NCBI GenBank assembly: GCA_904380375.1
Contig: CAJFID010000014.1
Location: 1 to 61,008, forward strand
Source of the DNA: Avimonas intestinalis
GTDB taxonomy: Bacteria; Bacillota; Clostridia; Oscillospirales; Acutalibacteraceae
Length of the DNA: 61,008 bases
Direction of reading: 5' to 3'
Below the pieces are notes generated by a model, which saw nothing but the letters and a program-made list of their open reading frames with translations, had not been told where the DNA came from and did no database searches. The stretch's first letter is position 1. Each line of letters begins with the position of its first letter. The position numbers and the translations under genes were made by a program. Of this stretch, positions 16,445 to 25,114 are shown piece after piece.

Positions 16445-17869
16445 TCAGAAACGGAAGTAGAGGAAGGGGTTGTAGGAGGCGTCCACCAGGTAGGCGACGC
16501 TCAATACCGAAATTGCGAGCAGCACCACGCCGGCGCAGGCGGTGGAAATGGCGGAATGCTTTGCCAGCGCGCCGTTTTCCAGCTTGGCAACCAGCCGTTT
16601 CGGCCAGTCGGTGCAGCCGATAGCGCCGATAAGGAGCAGCAGGCCGTTGGTCACCAGCAGATAGAGGGAGCGGGTGTCGAACAGCCCCGCGCCGTGCGCT
16701 CCGAACATCGCCCCGATGAAGGAGAAGCCGGCGGACAGGCTGTCAAAGGCGAAGAGGGCCCAGCTCAGGATCACCATCAGCATCGTGTAGATCCGGCCGA
16801 CAAAGCCCGGCGCCTTTTCCAGCCACTTGAGCAGAAACAGCTTTTCAGCTATCAATAGGACGCCGAAAAACAGTCCCCAGGCGACGAAGTTCCAGCTCGC
16901 CCCGTGCCAGATGCCGGTCAGCAGCCATACCACCAGGATATTGCGGATCTGGATCGGGAGGCCCCGTCGGTTGCCGCCCAGCGGGATATAAACGTAATCC
17001 CGGAACCAGGTGCTCAGCGAGATATGCCACCGCCGCCAAAATTCGGTGATACTTTTGGACATATAGGGATAATTGAAATTTTCCAGGAAATGAAAGCCGA
17101 ACATTTTGCCCAGCCCGATGGCCATATCCGAATAGCCGGAGAAGTCAAAATAGATCTGGAAGGTATAGGCAAGAATGCCGATCCATGCGGTCAATACTGG
17201 CACTTCGGCGGTGTCCATGGCGGAAACCTGCGACCAGATCACCCCGATGGTGTTGGCCAGCAGCACCTTTTTGCCGAGTCCCGTAATAAACCGCCTCACC
17301 CCATCCCCGAACAGGTCGAAGCTTTCCGTCCGGTTGTTCAGCTGCTGGTCGATCGTTTTGTACTGCACGATCGGCCCGGCGATGAGCTGGGGGAACAGGG
17401 CGACATAGGTGCCGAACGAGATGATGTTGCGCTGCGCCCGGACATCCCCGCGGTAAACGTCGATAACGTAGGACATCGACTGGAAGGTATAAAAGGAGAT
17501 GCCGATCGGCAGGGCCAGATCCAATAAGGGGATGCTGACACCGGGGATGGCGTTCAGGTTGCCGATGAGGAAGTTGGCGTACTTGAAAAAGCCGAGGGTC
17601 GCGAGATTCAGCACGATCCCCACGATCAGTGTGACCCGCGCGGCGCGGATCCTGCCCTCGTCCTTCCGCTTTTCAATGAGCAGGCCGAGCACGTAATCCG
17701 CCACGATCACCAGGATCATGATAACCACGTAAACCGGCTCGCCCCAGGCGTAAAAGAACAGGCTGGAAATCAGCAGCCAGGCGTTTTTCAGCTTTTTCGG
17801 CAGCAGGAAATACACAAGAAGCACCGCGGCGAGAAAATAGAACAAAAAGAGCAGGCTGCTGAATACCAT
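16445..17869 (-). CDS. MBOAT-family O-acyltransferase (AlgI-like)
   Basis: A 474 aa protein with about 11 TM segments. It has the MBOAT histidine region FWRRWHISLSTWFRDYVYIP near 285 and the second invariant His in LTGIWHGASWNF near 322. It is thought to move acyl groups across the membrane onto a cell-wall polymer or exopolysaccharide. It is paired with the DHHW gene downstream and with lipoprotein and SGNH genes upstream, a common clostridial module. Confidence 0.92.
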   Translation of the reverse strand: MVFSSLLFLFYFLAAVLLVYFLLPKKLKNAWLLISSLFFYAWGEPVYVVIMILVIVADYVLGLLIEKRKDEGRIRAARVTLIVGIVLNLATLGFFKYANFLIGNLNAIPGVSIPLLDLALPIGISFYTFQSMSYVIDVYRGDVRAQRNIISFGTYVALFPQLIAGPIVQYKTIDQQLNNRTESFDLFGDGVRRFITGLGKKVLLANTIGVIWSQVSAMDTAEVPVLTAWIGILAYTFQIYFDFSGYSDMAIGLGKMFGFHFLENFNYPYMSKSITEFWRRWHISLSTWFRDYVYIPLGGNRRGLPIQIRNILVVWLLTGIWHGASWNFVAWGLFFGVLLIAEKLFLLKWLEKAPGFVGRIYTMLMVILSWALFAFDSLSAGFSFIGAMFGAHGAGLFDTRSLYLLVTNGLLLLIGAIGCTDWPKRLVAKLENGALAKHSAISTACAGVVLLAISVLSVAYLVDASYNPFLYFRF

Positions 17870-17987
17870 GGGGCTGATTCACGTCCCTTATCAATTCGAA
17901 TTCGGCGCCGGAACGGCTGCCGTGCAGGGGATGGGAGGCCACGGATGTAAGGAAACGGCGGGACAAGTTCCCGCCGCCCGCCGCGAT

Positions 17988-18470
17988 TCAGCCCTTGGTA
18001 TACCCCTCAATGCATTTTTCCGCCGCGCCGTTGTCATTGGAAACACAGAGGATGACATACTTGCCGGCAGTGACGATCACCGGGTCGCTCAGCTTTTCTT
18101 GTTCGCCAGGGTTATAGTCCTCAAAGGCGGAACGCTGGTCTGCAATCCGCTGGTCTACCGCGGCCTTGATCCGCCCCGCCGCCTCTTCGTCCGTCCCCTC
18201 AAACACGGCGATTTCCTCCGCCGTCGCGCCCGAGCCGACGTAGATCTTTTTAGCGGCAATATCCGCCGCGTCAATGTCGTAAATATTGGATACCGCGGAT
18301 TCGCTCGGCTCGGCCAGCTCATCCTCAAAGGGCACCGTTGCCTTGAGGTCATCCGCCAGCGCGGCCACGTCAATGGTGATGTCCTTAGCGCCGTCCTGGC
18401 AGCCGGCCAGGAGCAGGGCGGCGGTCAGCAGGCACAAAAGCGCACAGGCGCCTTGCTTGATTGTTTTCAT
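17988..18470 (-). CDS. DUF4358-type lipoprotein
   Basis: A 160 aa protein with a lipobox LLAGC (Cys about residue 24) after a classical signal peptide. The mature part is acidic and ends in KYVILCVSNDNGAAEKCIEGY, the segment I associate with DUF4358. Function unknown; the family is repeatedly found beside MBOAT/DHHW genes, suggesting an accessory factor for extracytoplasmic acylation. GGATGGAAGGAAC precedes the ATG. Confidence 0.8.
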   Translation of the reverse strand: MKTIKQGACALLCLLTAALLLAGCQDGAKDITIDVAALADDLKATVPFEDELAEPSESAVSNIYDIDAADIAAKKIYVGSGATAEEIAVFEGTDEEAAGRIKAAVDQRIADQRSAFEDYNPGEQEKLSDPVIVTAGKYVILCVSNDNGAAEKCIEGYTKG

Positions 18471-18530
18471 GTTCCTTCCATCCTTTCACGGATAAACTTT
18501 TTCGGGTCAGCGCGGGGCCTTCGGCGGCCG

Positions 18531-19424
18531 TTAAGACGGAATATACGCCGCCGCGTCGGTGTGGGTTTTCAGGTAATCCAGCCATTTCAGGCAGTATGTC
18601 TTGTTGAGATGGACGCCGTCGCTCGATGCATCCTCCGGCAGGTTGCCGTCTGCATCCGCCACCGCGTCCCCTACCGGAAGATAGGCAACCTGTTTATCCC
18701 GGCAGAGCTCCTTAAGCAGCGCGTTGTATTCCAGGATCCGGGGGTTGTTGATATAATCCCCCCGCGCCGACCGCTCCGCCGTGACCGGGAGGATCGCCTG
18801 GATAAAGATGTCGGCCTCCGGCGAGGTTTCCCGGACCCGGTCCACCAGGTCGCCGCAGCGCTGGGCGAAGATATCCGGATACGCCCACCCCAGCTCGTTC
18901 AAACCGAGCATGATATACACCTTGCCGAATTGTTTTTTCCCCAGCGCGTCGCTTACCGTAAGCTCCTGGCCGTCCAGCGTGACCGTCTTGTCGCTGAACA
19001 CCTTGCTGATTGACAGTCCCTTTGAGGCAAAACTTGTGGCATTGGCCGGCCCGGCATACAGCATAAAAGCCTCGGTGCGGGAATCCCCGATAAAGCAGGC
19101 GTCGTCGAAATAGGAATCGTCCACCCCGCTGACCGTGGTGGATGCCGGATCGGTAGTCGTCGTCAAAGGAGGCTGCGTCGTCGTCTCCGGTGCGGTGGTC
19201 GTCGTTTCCGGCGCGGCCGTCGTCATACCGGCGGAGGACGAAGCATCCGGCCCGCCTGCCGGGCGGCTGAGGCAGCCCCGGATTAGGATAGCGATGCCTA
19301 CGATCAGCAGGATCAGAAGCAGCGCCAGGCCGCCGAGGATCAAGCGGCGTTTGCGGCGGTGGCGCCGTACCCGGGGAGAAAGAGGGCGTTTATGAAAATT
19401 CTTGTTACTGTTCATATGCGTCAT
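18531..19424 (-). CDS. SGNH/GDSL-hydrolase-family membrane-anchored protein
   Basis: A 297 aa protein with a strongly basic N-terminus, one TM helix (about 29-49), a Thr-rich spacer (repeated PETTT units, about 70-98) and an extracytoplasmic SGNH domain. Block I is FIGDSRTEAF with the nucleophile Ser, the block III Asn is in LGLNELGW, and the catalytic DGVHL is near 275. It probably acetylates or deacetylates the polymer handled by the MBOAT. The start may be 19424 or the ATG nine bases later. It is the first gene of the cluster. Confidence 0.85.
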   Translation of the reverse strand: MTHMNSNKNFHKRPLSPRVRRHRRKRRLILGGLALLLILLIVGIAILIRGCLSRPAGGPDASSSAGMTTAAPETTTTAPETTTQPPLTTTTDPASTTVSGVDDSYFDDACFIGDSRTEAFMLYAGPANATSFASKGLSISKVFSDKTVTLDGQELTVSDALGKKQFGKVYIMLGLNELGWAYPDIFAQRCGDLVDRVRETSPEADIFIQAILPVTAERSARGDYINNPRILEYNALLKELCRDKQVAYLPVGDAVADADGNLPEDASSDGVHLNKTYCLKWLDYLKTHTDAAAYIPS

Positions 19425-19621
19425 CCTAAGAATATGGCTTAGGCCGGCAGAGCGCTTCTAAGGCCATTGAGTAGTATGGGAGCATCCGGAAAGGAACATA
19501 CAAAATGGGAAAAAGAAATCGTGCGGCCGGATATCGCCGCGGAAAGCGCCGGGAGCTCCGCCGGCGGTTCTCCGGCCCTTTCCGCTTTCCGGCTTTGCCC
19601 GTTGGGCATCCCGGCTGCGGG

Positions 19622-20995
19622 TCAATACGCGGTTTTCTCGGCGATATACCCGGCCAGGCTGTCAATCGAAACCCGTTCCTGTTGCATGGTATCGCGGTCG
19701 CGCACGGTGACGCAGCGGTCCTCCAGCGAATCAAAGTCGAAGGTCACGCAGTAGGGGGTGCCGATCTCATCTTCCCGGCGGTACCGCTTGCCGATGGAGC
19801 CGGCGTCGTCAAAGTCCACCATAAACTGCTTGGCCAGCAGGTCATGGACCTTCAGCGCCTCGCCGCTCAGCTTTTTGGACAGCGGAAGGACCGCCGCTTT
19901 GAACGGCGCGATCGCCGGGTGCAGGCGGAGTACCACGCGGGTATCCTTTTCATCAACGGCTTCCTCGTCGTAGGCGTCGCACAGGAAGGCCAGCACCACC
20001 CGGTCCGCGCCTAGGGAGGGCTCGATGACATAGGGAATGTAGCGCTCATTGGTCTCGGGATCGAAGTAGTCCAGCTTCTGGCCGGAGACCTCGGAGTGGC
20101 GGCTCAGGTCGTAGTCGGTGCGGTCGGCGATGCCCCACAGCTCGCCCCAGCCGAAGGGGAAGAGGAACTCGAAGTCCGTAGTCGCCTTGGAGTAATGGGA
20201 CAACTCCTCCTGCTCGTGGTCGCGCAGCCGGAGGTTTTCCTCCCGCAGCCCCAAGCCGAGCAGCCACTGGCGGCAGTATTCCTTCCAATACCCGAACCAG
20301 TCGAGGTCGGTGCCGGGCTTGCAGAAGAATTCGAGCTCCATCTGCTCAAACTCGCGGGTGCGGAAGGTGAAGTTGCCGGGGGTGATCTCGTTGCGGAAGC
20401 TCTTGCCGATCTGCGCCACACCGAAGGGGATCTTCCGCCGGGTGCTGCGCTGGATATTCTGGAAGTTGACGAAAATCCCTTGGGCGGTTTCGGGGCGGAG
20501 GTAGAGCTCGTTTTTGGCGTCCTCGGTCACGCCCTGGAAGGTCTTGAACATCAGGTTGAAGGTGCGGATATCGGTGAAATTGTGCTCGCCGCATTCGGGG
20601 CAGTTGATCCCGTGCTCGTCGATATACGCCTTCATCTGGGCAAAGCTCCAGCCCGCCGGATTGACGCCGGTATCCTCAATCAGCTTGTCCGCGCGATGGC
20701 GGGTCTTGCAGCTTTTGCAGTCCATCAGCGGGTCGGAAAAGTTGCCGACATGGCCGGAGGCGACCCACACCTGCGGGTTCATCAGGATCGCGCTGTCCAG
20801 GCCGACGTTGGTCGGGCTTTCCTGCACGAATTTCTTCCACCAGGCGCGCTTGACGTTGTTTTTCAGTTCCACGCCGAGCGGCCCGTAGTCCCAGGTATTG
20901 GAAAGGCCGCCGTATATATCCGAGCCGGGATACACAAAGCCCCGGCCTTTGCACAAAGCGACGATTTTGTCCATGGTTTTGTCTGCGTTGTTCAT
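19622..20995 (-). CDS. glyS: Glycine--tRNA ligase (single-chain, alpha2 type)
   Basis: A 457 aa class II synthetase charging tRNA-Gly. The N-terminus has YGGLSNTWDYGPLG, there is an inserted zinc-ribbon-like segment (CKSCKTRH near 94 and CPECGEHN near 133), motif 2 FRNEITPGNFTFRTREFEQM near 203, and the anticodon-binding domain at the end. This homodimeric type differs from the alpha2beta2 GlyQ/GlyS of Bacillus. AAAGGATGG precedes the ATG. It has its own promoter and a short leader without T-box signatures. Confidence 0.95.
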   Translation of the reverse strand: MNNADKTMDKIVALCKGRGFVYPGSDIYGGLSNTWDYGPLGVELKNNVKRAWWKKFVQESPTNVGLDSAILMNPQVWVASGHVGNFSDPLMDCKSCKTRHRADKLIEDTGVNPAGWSFAQMKAYIDEHGINCPECGEHNFTDIRTFNLMFKTFQGVTEDAKNELYLRPETAQGIFVNFQNIQRSTRRKIPFGVAQIGKSFRNEITPGNFTFRTREFEQMELEFFCKPGTDLDWFGYWKEYCRQWLLGLGLREENLRLRDHEQEELSHYSKATTDFEFLFPFGWGELWGIADRTDYDLSRHSEVSGQKLDYFDPETNERYIPYVIEPSLGADRVVLAFLCDAYDEEAVDEKDTRVVLRLHPAIAPFKAAVLPLSKKLSGEALKVHDLLAKQFMVDFDDAGSIGKRYRREDEIGTPYCVTFDFDSLEDRCVTVRDRDTMQQERVSIDSLAGYIAEKTAY

Positions 20996-21069
20996 GGGGA
21001 ATCCATCCTTTCACCGGGAACGCCGCCCGTCCCCGCCGTGTTGAAAATTTAGGAAGCCTATACCTTTCT

Positions 21070-21098
21070 ATAGTAAACAAAGCGGCGGGAAAAGTCAA
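21070..21098 (-). promoter_or_regulatory. Sigma-A promoter of glyS
   Basis: On the minus strand TTGACT, 17 bp, TACTAT. The leader to the ATG is only about 65 nt, too short for a T-box. Confidence 0.7.
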
Positions 21099-21312
21099 TC
21101 GTTCCCACGGAATATTTCCGCATAATCCAAGGGATCCCGCCTGGCGGCGGGGTGGGCGGTGAAGTGCCTGTTCCCCTTTTTTATTAAAGATGCGCGGCGG
21201 GCGGAAAAAGTTGGCGGGCTTCCGATTTTTTTGCGCGGCGGCCGGGGAGGGACAACGGGCCGGGAAAACGCGGCTGGACCGGGAGAGGGAAAGGCCGGCG
21301 CCAGGCGGCGGC

Positions 21313-21348
21313 AAAAAGCGCGCGGGCAGCGTCCGCCGCCCGCGCGCT
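21313..21348 (-). terminator. Rho-independent terminator of the spoIIA operon
   Basis: Read on the minus strand, AGCGCGCGGGC pairs with GCCCGCGCGCT (11 bp) and is followed by TTTTT, directly after the sigF stop. Confidence 0.85.
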
Positions 21349-21351
21349 TCC

Positions 21352-22011
21352 CTATCCCGTCAGCTTTTCCCGCATTTGCAGCAGCAGCGCCCGCTCCCGG
21401 CGGGAAACCTGCACCTGCGTCATGCCGAGCTTGTCCGCCGTGGCCTGCTGGGTATGGCTTTTCAGATAACGCAGCACGATCAGCTCCCGGTCCCGCGGCT
21501 CCAGCTCCGCGAGCACCTGCCGCAGGGCGAGCCGGTCGGTCAGTAGCTCGTCCGGCGGCGCGACCGGCACGTCGATCTGATCCCCCTCGTCCTCCTCCCC
21601 TGACCGGGTGAGGGAGAGGGGCGGCAGGGAGGCGCCCATGGCTTCGGCCGCCTGTTCCCTCTCCACCCCGAGCAGGTCGGCCATCTCGCCCACGGTCGGC
21701 TCGCGGCCTTCGGCGTTGGTGAAGCGCTCCCGCTCCTTGGCCGCCTTCATCGACAGCTCCTTGAGGGAGCGGCTGACCTTCACCGTCCCGCCGTCCCGGA
21801 ACAGGCGGCGGATCTCCCCCAGGATGACCGGCACCGCGTAGGTTGAAAATTTCAGCCCCCGTTCCCCGTCAAAGCCGTCGGCCGCCTTCACTAGCCCGAC
21901 ACAGCCCGCCTGGAACAGGTCGTCGTACTCAATCCCCCGGCCGTTAAAGCGCCGCGCGCAGGAGTGGACCAGCCCGATATTCTCGCAGATGAACTCCTCC
22001 CGGCGGCTCAC
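21352..22011 (-). CDS. sigF: Forespore sigma factor SigF
   Basis: A 219 aa sigma-70-family factor directing early forespore transcription. Region 2 is IEYDDLFQAGCVGLVKAADG and KFSTYAVPVILGEIRR; region 4 is LIVLRYLKSHTQQATADKLG plus MTQVQVSRRE, an HTH. The start is GTG, overlapping the spoIIAB stop by 4 bp. SigG is similar, but the position after spoIIAA-spoIIAB identifies SigF. Confidence 0.94.
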   Translation of the reverse strand: MSRREEFICENIGLVHSCARRFNGRGIEYDDLFQAGCVGLVKAADGFDGERGLKFSTYAVPVILGEIRRLFRDGGTVKVSRSLKELSMKAAKERERFTNAEGREPTVGEMADLLGVEREQAAEAMGASLPPLSLTRSGEEDEGDQIDVPVAPPDELLTDRLALRQVLAELEPRDRELIVLRYLKSHTQQATADKLGMTQVQVSRRERALLLQMREKLTG

Positions 22012-22466
22012 GGCTGTGCGGCCGCGGCGGGCGCGGCCTCCCGCAAAGCTATGTATTTTTCCAGCGTAACCGTGGTGCCCTTGCCTTTTTTGGAGGATAC
22101 CCGCAGCTTATCGGTAAAGCTCTCCATCACCGAAAAGCCCAGGCCGGAGCGTTCCTCCCCGCCGGTGGTGAACAGCGGCTCCATCGCCTGCTTGACGTCG
22201 GCAATCCCGCAGCCCTTGTCCCGGATCTTGACCACGATCCTCCCGTCCGCAAACAAGCGGGCGGTGAGGTAGACCGTGCCGAGGGAGTCGGGATAGGCGT
22301 GGACGATGCAGTTGGTCACCGCCTCCGACACGGCGGTGCGGATGTCGGCCAGCTCGTCTACCGCCGGGTCGAGCTGGGAGACGAAGGCGGCGACGGCTGC
22401 CCGGGCAAAGCCCTCGTTGGCCGAGCGGCTGGGAAAGCTCAGCTTCATTTCGTTGAGTGGTTTCAT
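22008..22466 (-). CDS. spoIIAB: Anti-sigma-F factor SpoIIAB
   Basis: A 152 aa GHKL-fold serine kinase that holds SigF inactive and phosphorylates SpoIIAA. The N-box is SEAVTNCIVHAYP near 48-60, the G1 box DKGCGIAD near 83, and GLGFSVMESF is the G2 region. It sits 63 bp downstream of spoIIAA and overlaps sigF. Confidence 0.95.
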   Translation of the reverse strand: MKPLNEMKLSFPSRSANEGFARAAVAAFVSQLDPAVDELADIRTAVSEAVTNCIVHAYPDSLGTVYLTARLFADGRIVVKIRDKGCGIADVKQAMEPLFTTGGEERSGLGFSVMESFTDKLRVSSKKGKGTTVTLEKYIALREAAPAAAAQP

Positions 22467-22529
22467 GGCAAACTCCGTTTCTCCGCGGTTCCTCCTCCGC
22501 GGCTGTATTCCAAATTTAGGCTGGCGCGG

Positions 22530-22895
22530 TCAGGGCAGGATTTTCCCCGGCGGCGCATCCTCCGGCAAAGCGGGCCCCGCCTCGTCCCCGTCCTTGAGCA
22601 CATTCAGCCGGTCCAGGCCGGCCAGACGGATCACCTTGCGGATCCGCTCGCTGGCGCCGGTGACCTCAAGCGTCCCGCCGTACAGCTGCATCAGGCGGAA
22701 GCGTCCCATAATCAGCCCGATGCCGGAACTGTCCATAAAAGCGACCCCGCCGAAGTCGAGGCGCAGGCGGGCCGGCTTGGTCCGTTCCACCGCCGCGTCG
22801 ATTTCTTCCCGCATCCGCCGGGCGGAATGGTGGTCCAGCTCCCCCGACAGCCAGACCGTCAGGCCGTCGGGCGCGTTGTCTATACGCAGTGCCAT
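22530..22895 (-). CDS. spoIIAA: Anti-anti-sigma factor SpoIIAA
   Basis: A 121 aa STAS-domain protein that, when dephosphorylated by SpoIIE, frees SigF from SpoIIAB. The phosphorylation motif FMDSSGIGLIMGR has its serines at 56-57. The acidic tail of about 15 residues is longer than in Bacillus. It is the first gene of spoIIA; a strong terminator ends the preceding operon about 55 bp upstream. I could not find a convincing sigma-H promoter. Confidence 0.94.
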   Translation of the reverse strand: MALRIDNAPDGLTVWLSGELDHHSARRMREEIDAAVERTKPARLRLDFGGVAFMDSSGIGLIMGRFRLMQLYGGTLEVTGASERIRKVIRLAGLDRLNVLKDGDEAGPALPEDAPPGKILP

Positions 22896-22950
22896 ATGTA
22901 TTGCTTACCCCTTTCGTGGCTTTGGTGTCCTTACCGGTTAGTATGCGCAG

Positions 22951-22982
22951 AAAAAAAGCCCCTATCCCTAGGATAGAGGCTT
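22951..22982 (-). terminator. Rho-independent terminator between the folC unit and spoIIA
   Basis: On the minus strand AGCCTCTATCC pairs with GGATAGGGGCT, followed by seven T residues. Confidence 0.88.
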
Positions 22983-23072
22983 GTCCGCAAATTTTTTGGC
23001 GAATTCGGGCGCAGCGCCGATTTTTTTCGGGAGGGGCCGGGGCGCGCTCCCCTCCGAAGGGGATCCCTTTCG

Positions 23073-23636
23073 CTACAGGCTTAGAATGGCGGCTAGGGCG
23101 GCGTACCGTTCCGACCGGCTTTGCACGTCCTCTTCGGATACGCCGTAATAGGCATAGAGGTCCTGCGCGATTTTCTTCAGCCGTTTTCCCGCTTTTTTCC
23201 TGCCGGAAACATACGAAATACTCATCCTTTTCCAGAAGAAATCGATTTCGATTTCCATATGCCCGCCGGCGGTCTTTATTTCGTATAGATGGAAATCTAA
23301 GGGGATGTCCCGGCCGGGTACGCCCTCGTCCCCGCCGCCAGCTTCTTTCCCTAAGGCGCGCAGGCCTTCCTTGAAAGCCCTTTTCTGCTCAAGGTACTTC
23401 CTTTGCGTGCCCGGTGTTTCGGCGGCGCGGTACCGGATGCCGGCATACGCCGCGACTTCTTCCAGCGTATGCGCGTTTGCCGAAATCCGTTTTTCTGCCC
23501 GCCGGTATTTCCATTGGTATATGGACTGCCTGATCCGCCCTTTTCGTGACGGCCTTTCCGCCCGCGGCGTTAGGACAAGGCAGGTAGGGGCATCCGCGCC
23601 GCCGATGATCGCGGTGCTTTCCTTTTCCTCTTTCAC
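23073..23636 (-). CDS. Unknown protein with N-terminal IIGGADAPT motif
   Basis: A 187 aa soluble, basic protein not assigned to a family. Residues 9-18 read AIIGGADAPT, strikingly like the GGADGPT element of Na+-translocating decarboxylase beta subunits, although no TM segments follow. The middle has a coiled, charged helix (TPGTQRKYLEQKRAFKEGLR) and the C-terminus a beta-rich DFHLYEIKTAGGHMEIEIDF followed by helices. The GTG start has GGAGAGGAGGA upstream. It lies 27 bp after folC and is probably co-transcribed. Confidence 0.75.
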   Translation of the reverse strand: MKEEKESTAIIGGADAPTCLVLTPRAERPSRKGRIRQSIYQWKYRRAEKRISANAHTLEEVAAYAGIRYRAAETPGTQRKYLEQKRAFKEGLRALGKEAGGGDEGVPGRDIPLDFHLYEIKTAGGHMEIEIDFFWKRMSISYVSGRKKAGKRLKKIAQDLYAYYGVSEEDVQSRSERYAALAAILSL

Positions 23637-23663
23637 GGCTGTCCTCCTCTCCTGCTTTTGCGG

Positions 23664-25031
23664 CTATTCGCCGGCGGCGCCGTGACCGCCGGGCCTCCCC
23701 GGTTCCCCGCCTTTCCCGAGCCAGGCGAGCAGCCGGGGCCGCAGCGCGGCCGCGACGTAGAAGGAGCCGGCGACCAGCAGGCCGGCTCCGCCGGCCTCGG
23801 GGGCGGAAACGCGTCCCGGACCGGCGGTATCGCCCAGGGCCGCGTCCAGCGCGGCGGAGGGGTCGTCCACGGCCTCCACCGGCAGGCCGGGAGCGGCGGC
23901 GTGCAGGAGCTTGGCAAACTGCGCGGCGGGCAGGGCGCGCGGGTTGGGCGGGGTGCAGCATATTGCCCGGCGGCAGCAGGGGGCCAGCAGCGCGGCGCAG
24001 CGGGCGGCGTCCTTGTCCCGGAGCATCCCGGCGACTAAGGTGAGCCCGGACAGGCGATGCCGCCGCAGCGTCTCGGCCAGCGCGGCGACCCCCTGCGGGT
24101 TGTGCGCCCCGTCCAGCAGGACGAGCGGGGAGAGGGAGAGCGCCTCCTGCCGGCAGGGCATGGCGGCCGCCGCCAGCCCGCGGCGGATCGCCTCCCCGTC
24201 GGCGGAAAAGCCCGCCGGGGCGAGCGCCCGCACCGTTTCTATGGCTGTCAGCGCGTTGTCCCGCTGGAACCCGCCGGTCAGCGGGAGGGTGATGACCATC
24301 CCGTCGTAGGTGAACGCTGTCCGGCCGAGCGTTTCCTCGAGCACCCTCCCGGAGCGGGCGGGGATCCGCACCGTCAGTCCCCGCCGCGCCGCCTGCTCCA
24401 TCAGGACGGCTAGGGCCTCCGGATCCTGCGCCGGGGAAGTAATCACCGCACAGGGAGGCTTGAGGATGCCGCATTTGTTCTCCGCAATTTCGGCCACGGT
24501 GCCGCCCAGCACCGCGGTGTGGTCAAGCGATACCGGGGTGAGCACCGCCGCCAGGGGAGGGGGGAGGACGTTGGTTGCGTCGTCCCGGCCGCCCAGCCCG
24601 CATTCGATCACGCAGAGGTCGGTACGGCTGCGGGCGAAGTACAAAAACGCCAGGGCGGTGGTCAGCTCAAATTCGCTCAAGCGGTCGGCCTGCCCCATCT
24701 CCCCGTCGTGGGAGAGCAGCTCCGCCGTCAGGGAGGCGAAAGCCGCTTCGGGGATGGGCTGCCCGTCCATCGTGATGGTGTCCCGCAGGCCGGTCACGGC
24801 GGGAGAGGCGTACAGGCCGGTGCGCCAGCCCGCCGCGGTCAGGATGCTCTGGATCATCCGGGCGGTGGAGCCCTTGCCGTTGGTGCCGGCGATATGCACG
24901 CAGCGCAGCCGGCGCTCCGGGCTGCCGCAGAGGGCGAGGATGCGCTGCATCCGGGCGAGCCCCCATTTCATCCCGCCGGGCTTAAGCGCCTCAATCGCCC
25001 GCAGGGCTTCGGGGTAGGTCATGGTTGGCAT
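23664..25031 (-). CDS. folC: Bifunctional folylpolyglutamate synthase/dihydrofolate synthase
   Basis: A 455 aa Mur-ligase-family enzyme adding glutamate to dihydropteroate and folates in an ATP-dependent reaction. The P-loop GTNGKGST is near residue 51, CGLGGRDDATN near 150, HTAV near 177 and DGAHNPQG near 300. The reading frame extends far upstream, but ATG 25031 has AAGGAG 11 bases before it; an ATG nine bases later is also possible. It is divergent from the gene at 25115. Confidence 0.92.
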   Translation of the reverse strand: MPTMTYPEALRAIEALKPGGMKWGLARMQRILALCGSPERRLRCVHIAGTNGKGSTARMIQSILTAAGWRTGLYASPAVTGLRDTITMDGQPIPEAAFASLTAELLSHDGEMGQADRLSEFELTTALAFLYFARSRTDLCVIECGLGGRDDATNVLPPPLAAVLTPVSLDHTAVLGGTVAEIAENKCGILKPPCAVITSPAQDPEALAVLMEQAARRGLTVRIPARSGRVLEETLGRTAFTYDGMVITLPLTGGFQRDNALTAIETVRALAPAGFSADGEAIRRGLAAAAMPCRQEALSLSPLVLLDGAHNPQGVAALAETLRRHRLSGLTLVAGMLRDKDAARCAALLAPCCRRAICCTPPNPRALPAAQFAKLLHAAAPGLPVEAVDDPSAALDAALGDTAGPGRVSAPEAGGAGLLVAGSFYVAAALRPRLLAWLGKGGEPGRPGGHGAAGE

Positions 25032-25078
25032 GGCTTTTGGTTCTCCTTTTTTCGGGGATTCCGCCGGGGCGGAAAATA

Positions 25079-25087
25079 TGGTATGAT
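25079..25087 (+). promoter_or_regulatory. Extended -10 promoter for the gene at 25115
   Basis: TGG-TATGAT with no good -35 box, about 28 bp before the start codon, in the short folC/25115 divergent region. Confidence 0.5.
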
Positions 25088-25114
25088 GAGGGCAAAGAGG
25101 AAGGGGAGCTGTGT

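Noticed and set aside
20996..21100. T-box riboswitch before glyS
   Set aside because: The leader from the likely start site to the ATG is only about 65 nt and lacks the AGGGTGGNACCGCG element.
22896..23072. Sigma-H promoter for spoIIAA
   Set aside because: GAAT-like and AGGA-like elements occur but with wrong spacing or on the far side of the terminator; not supported.
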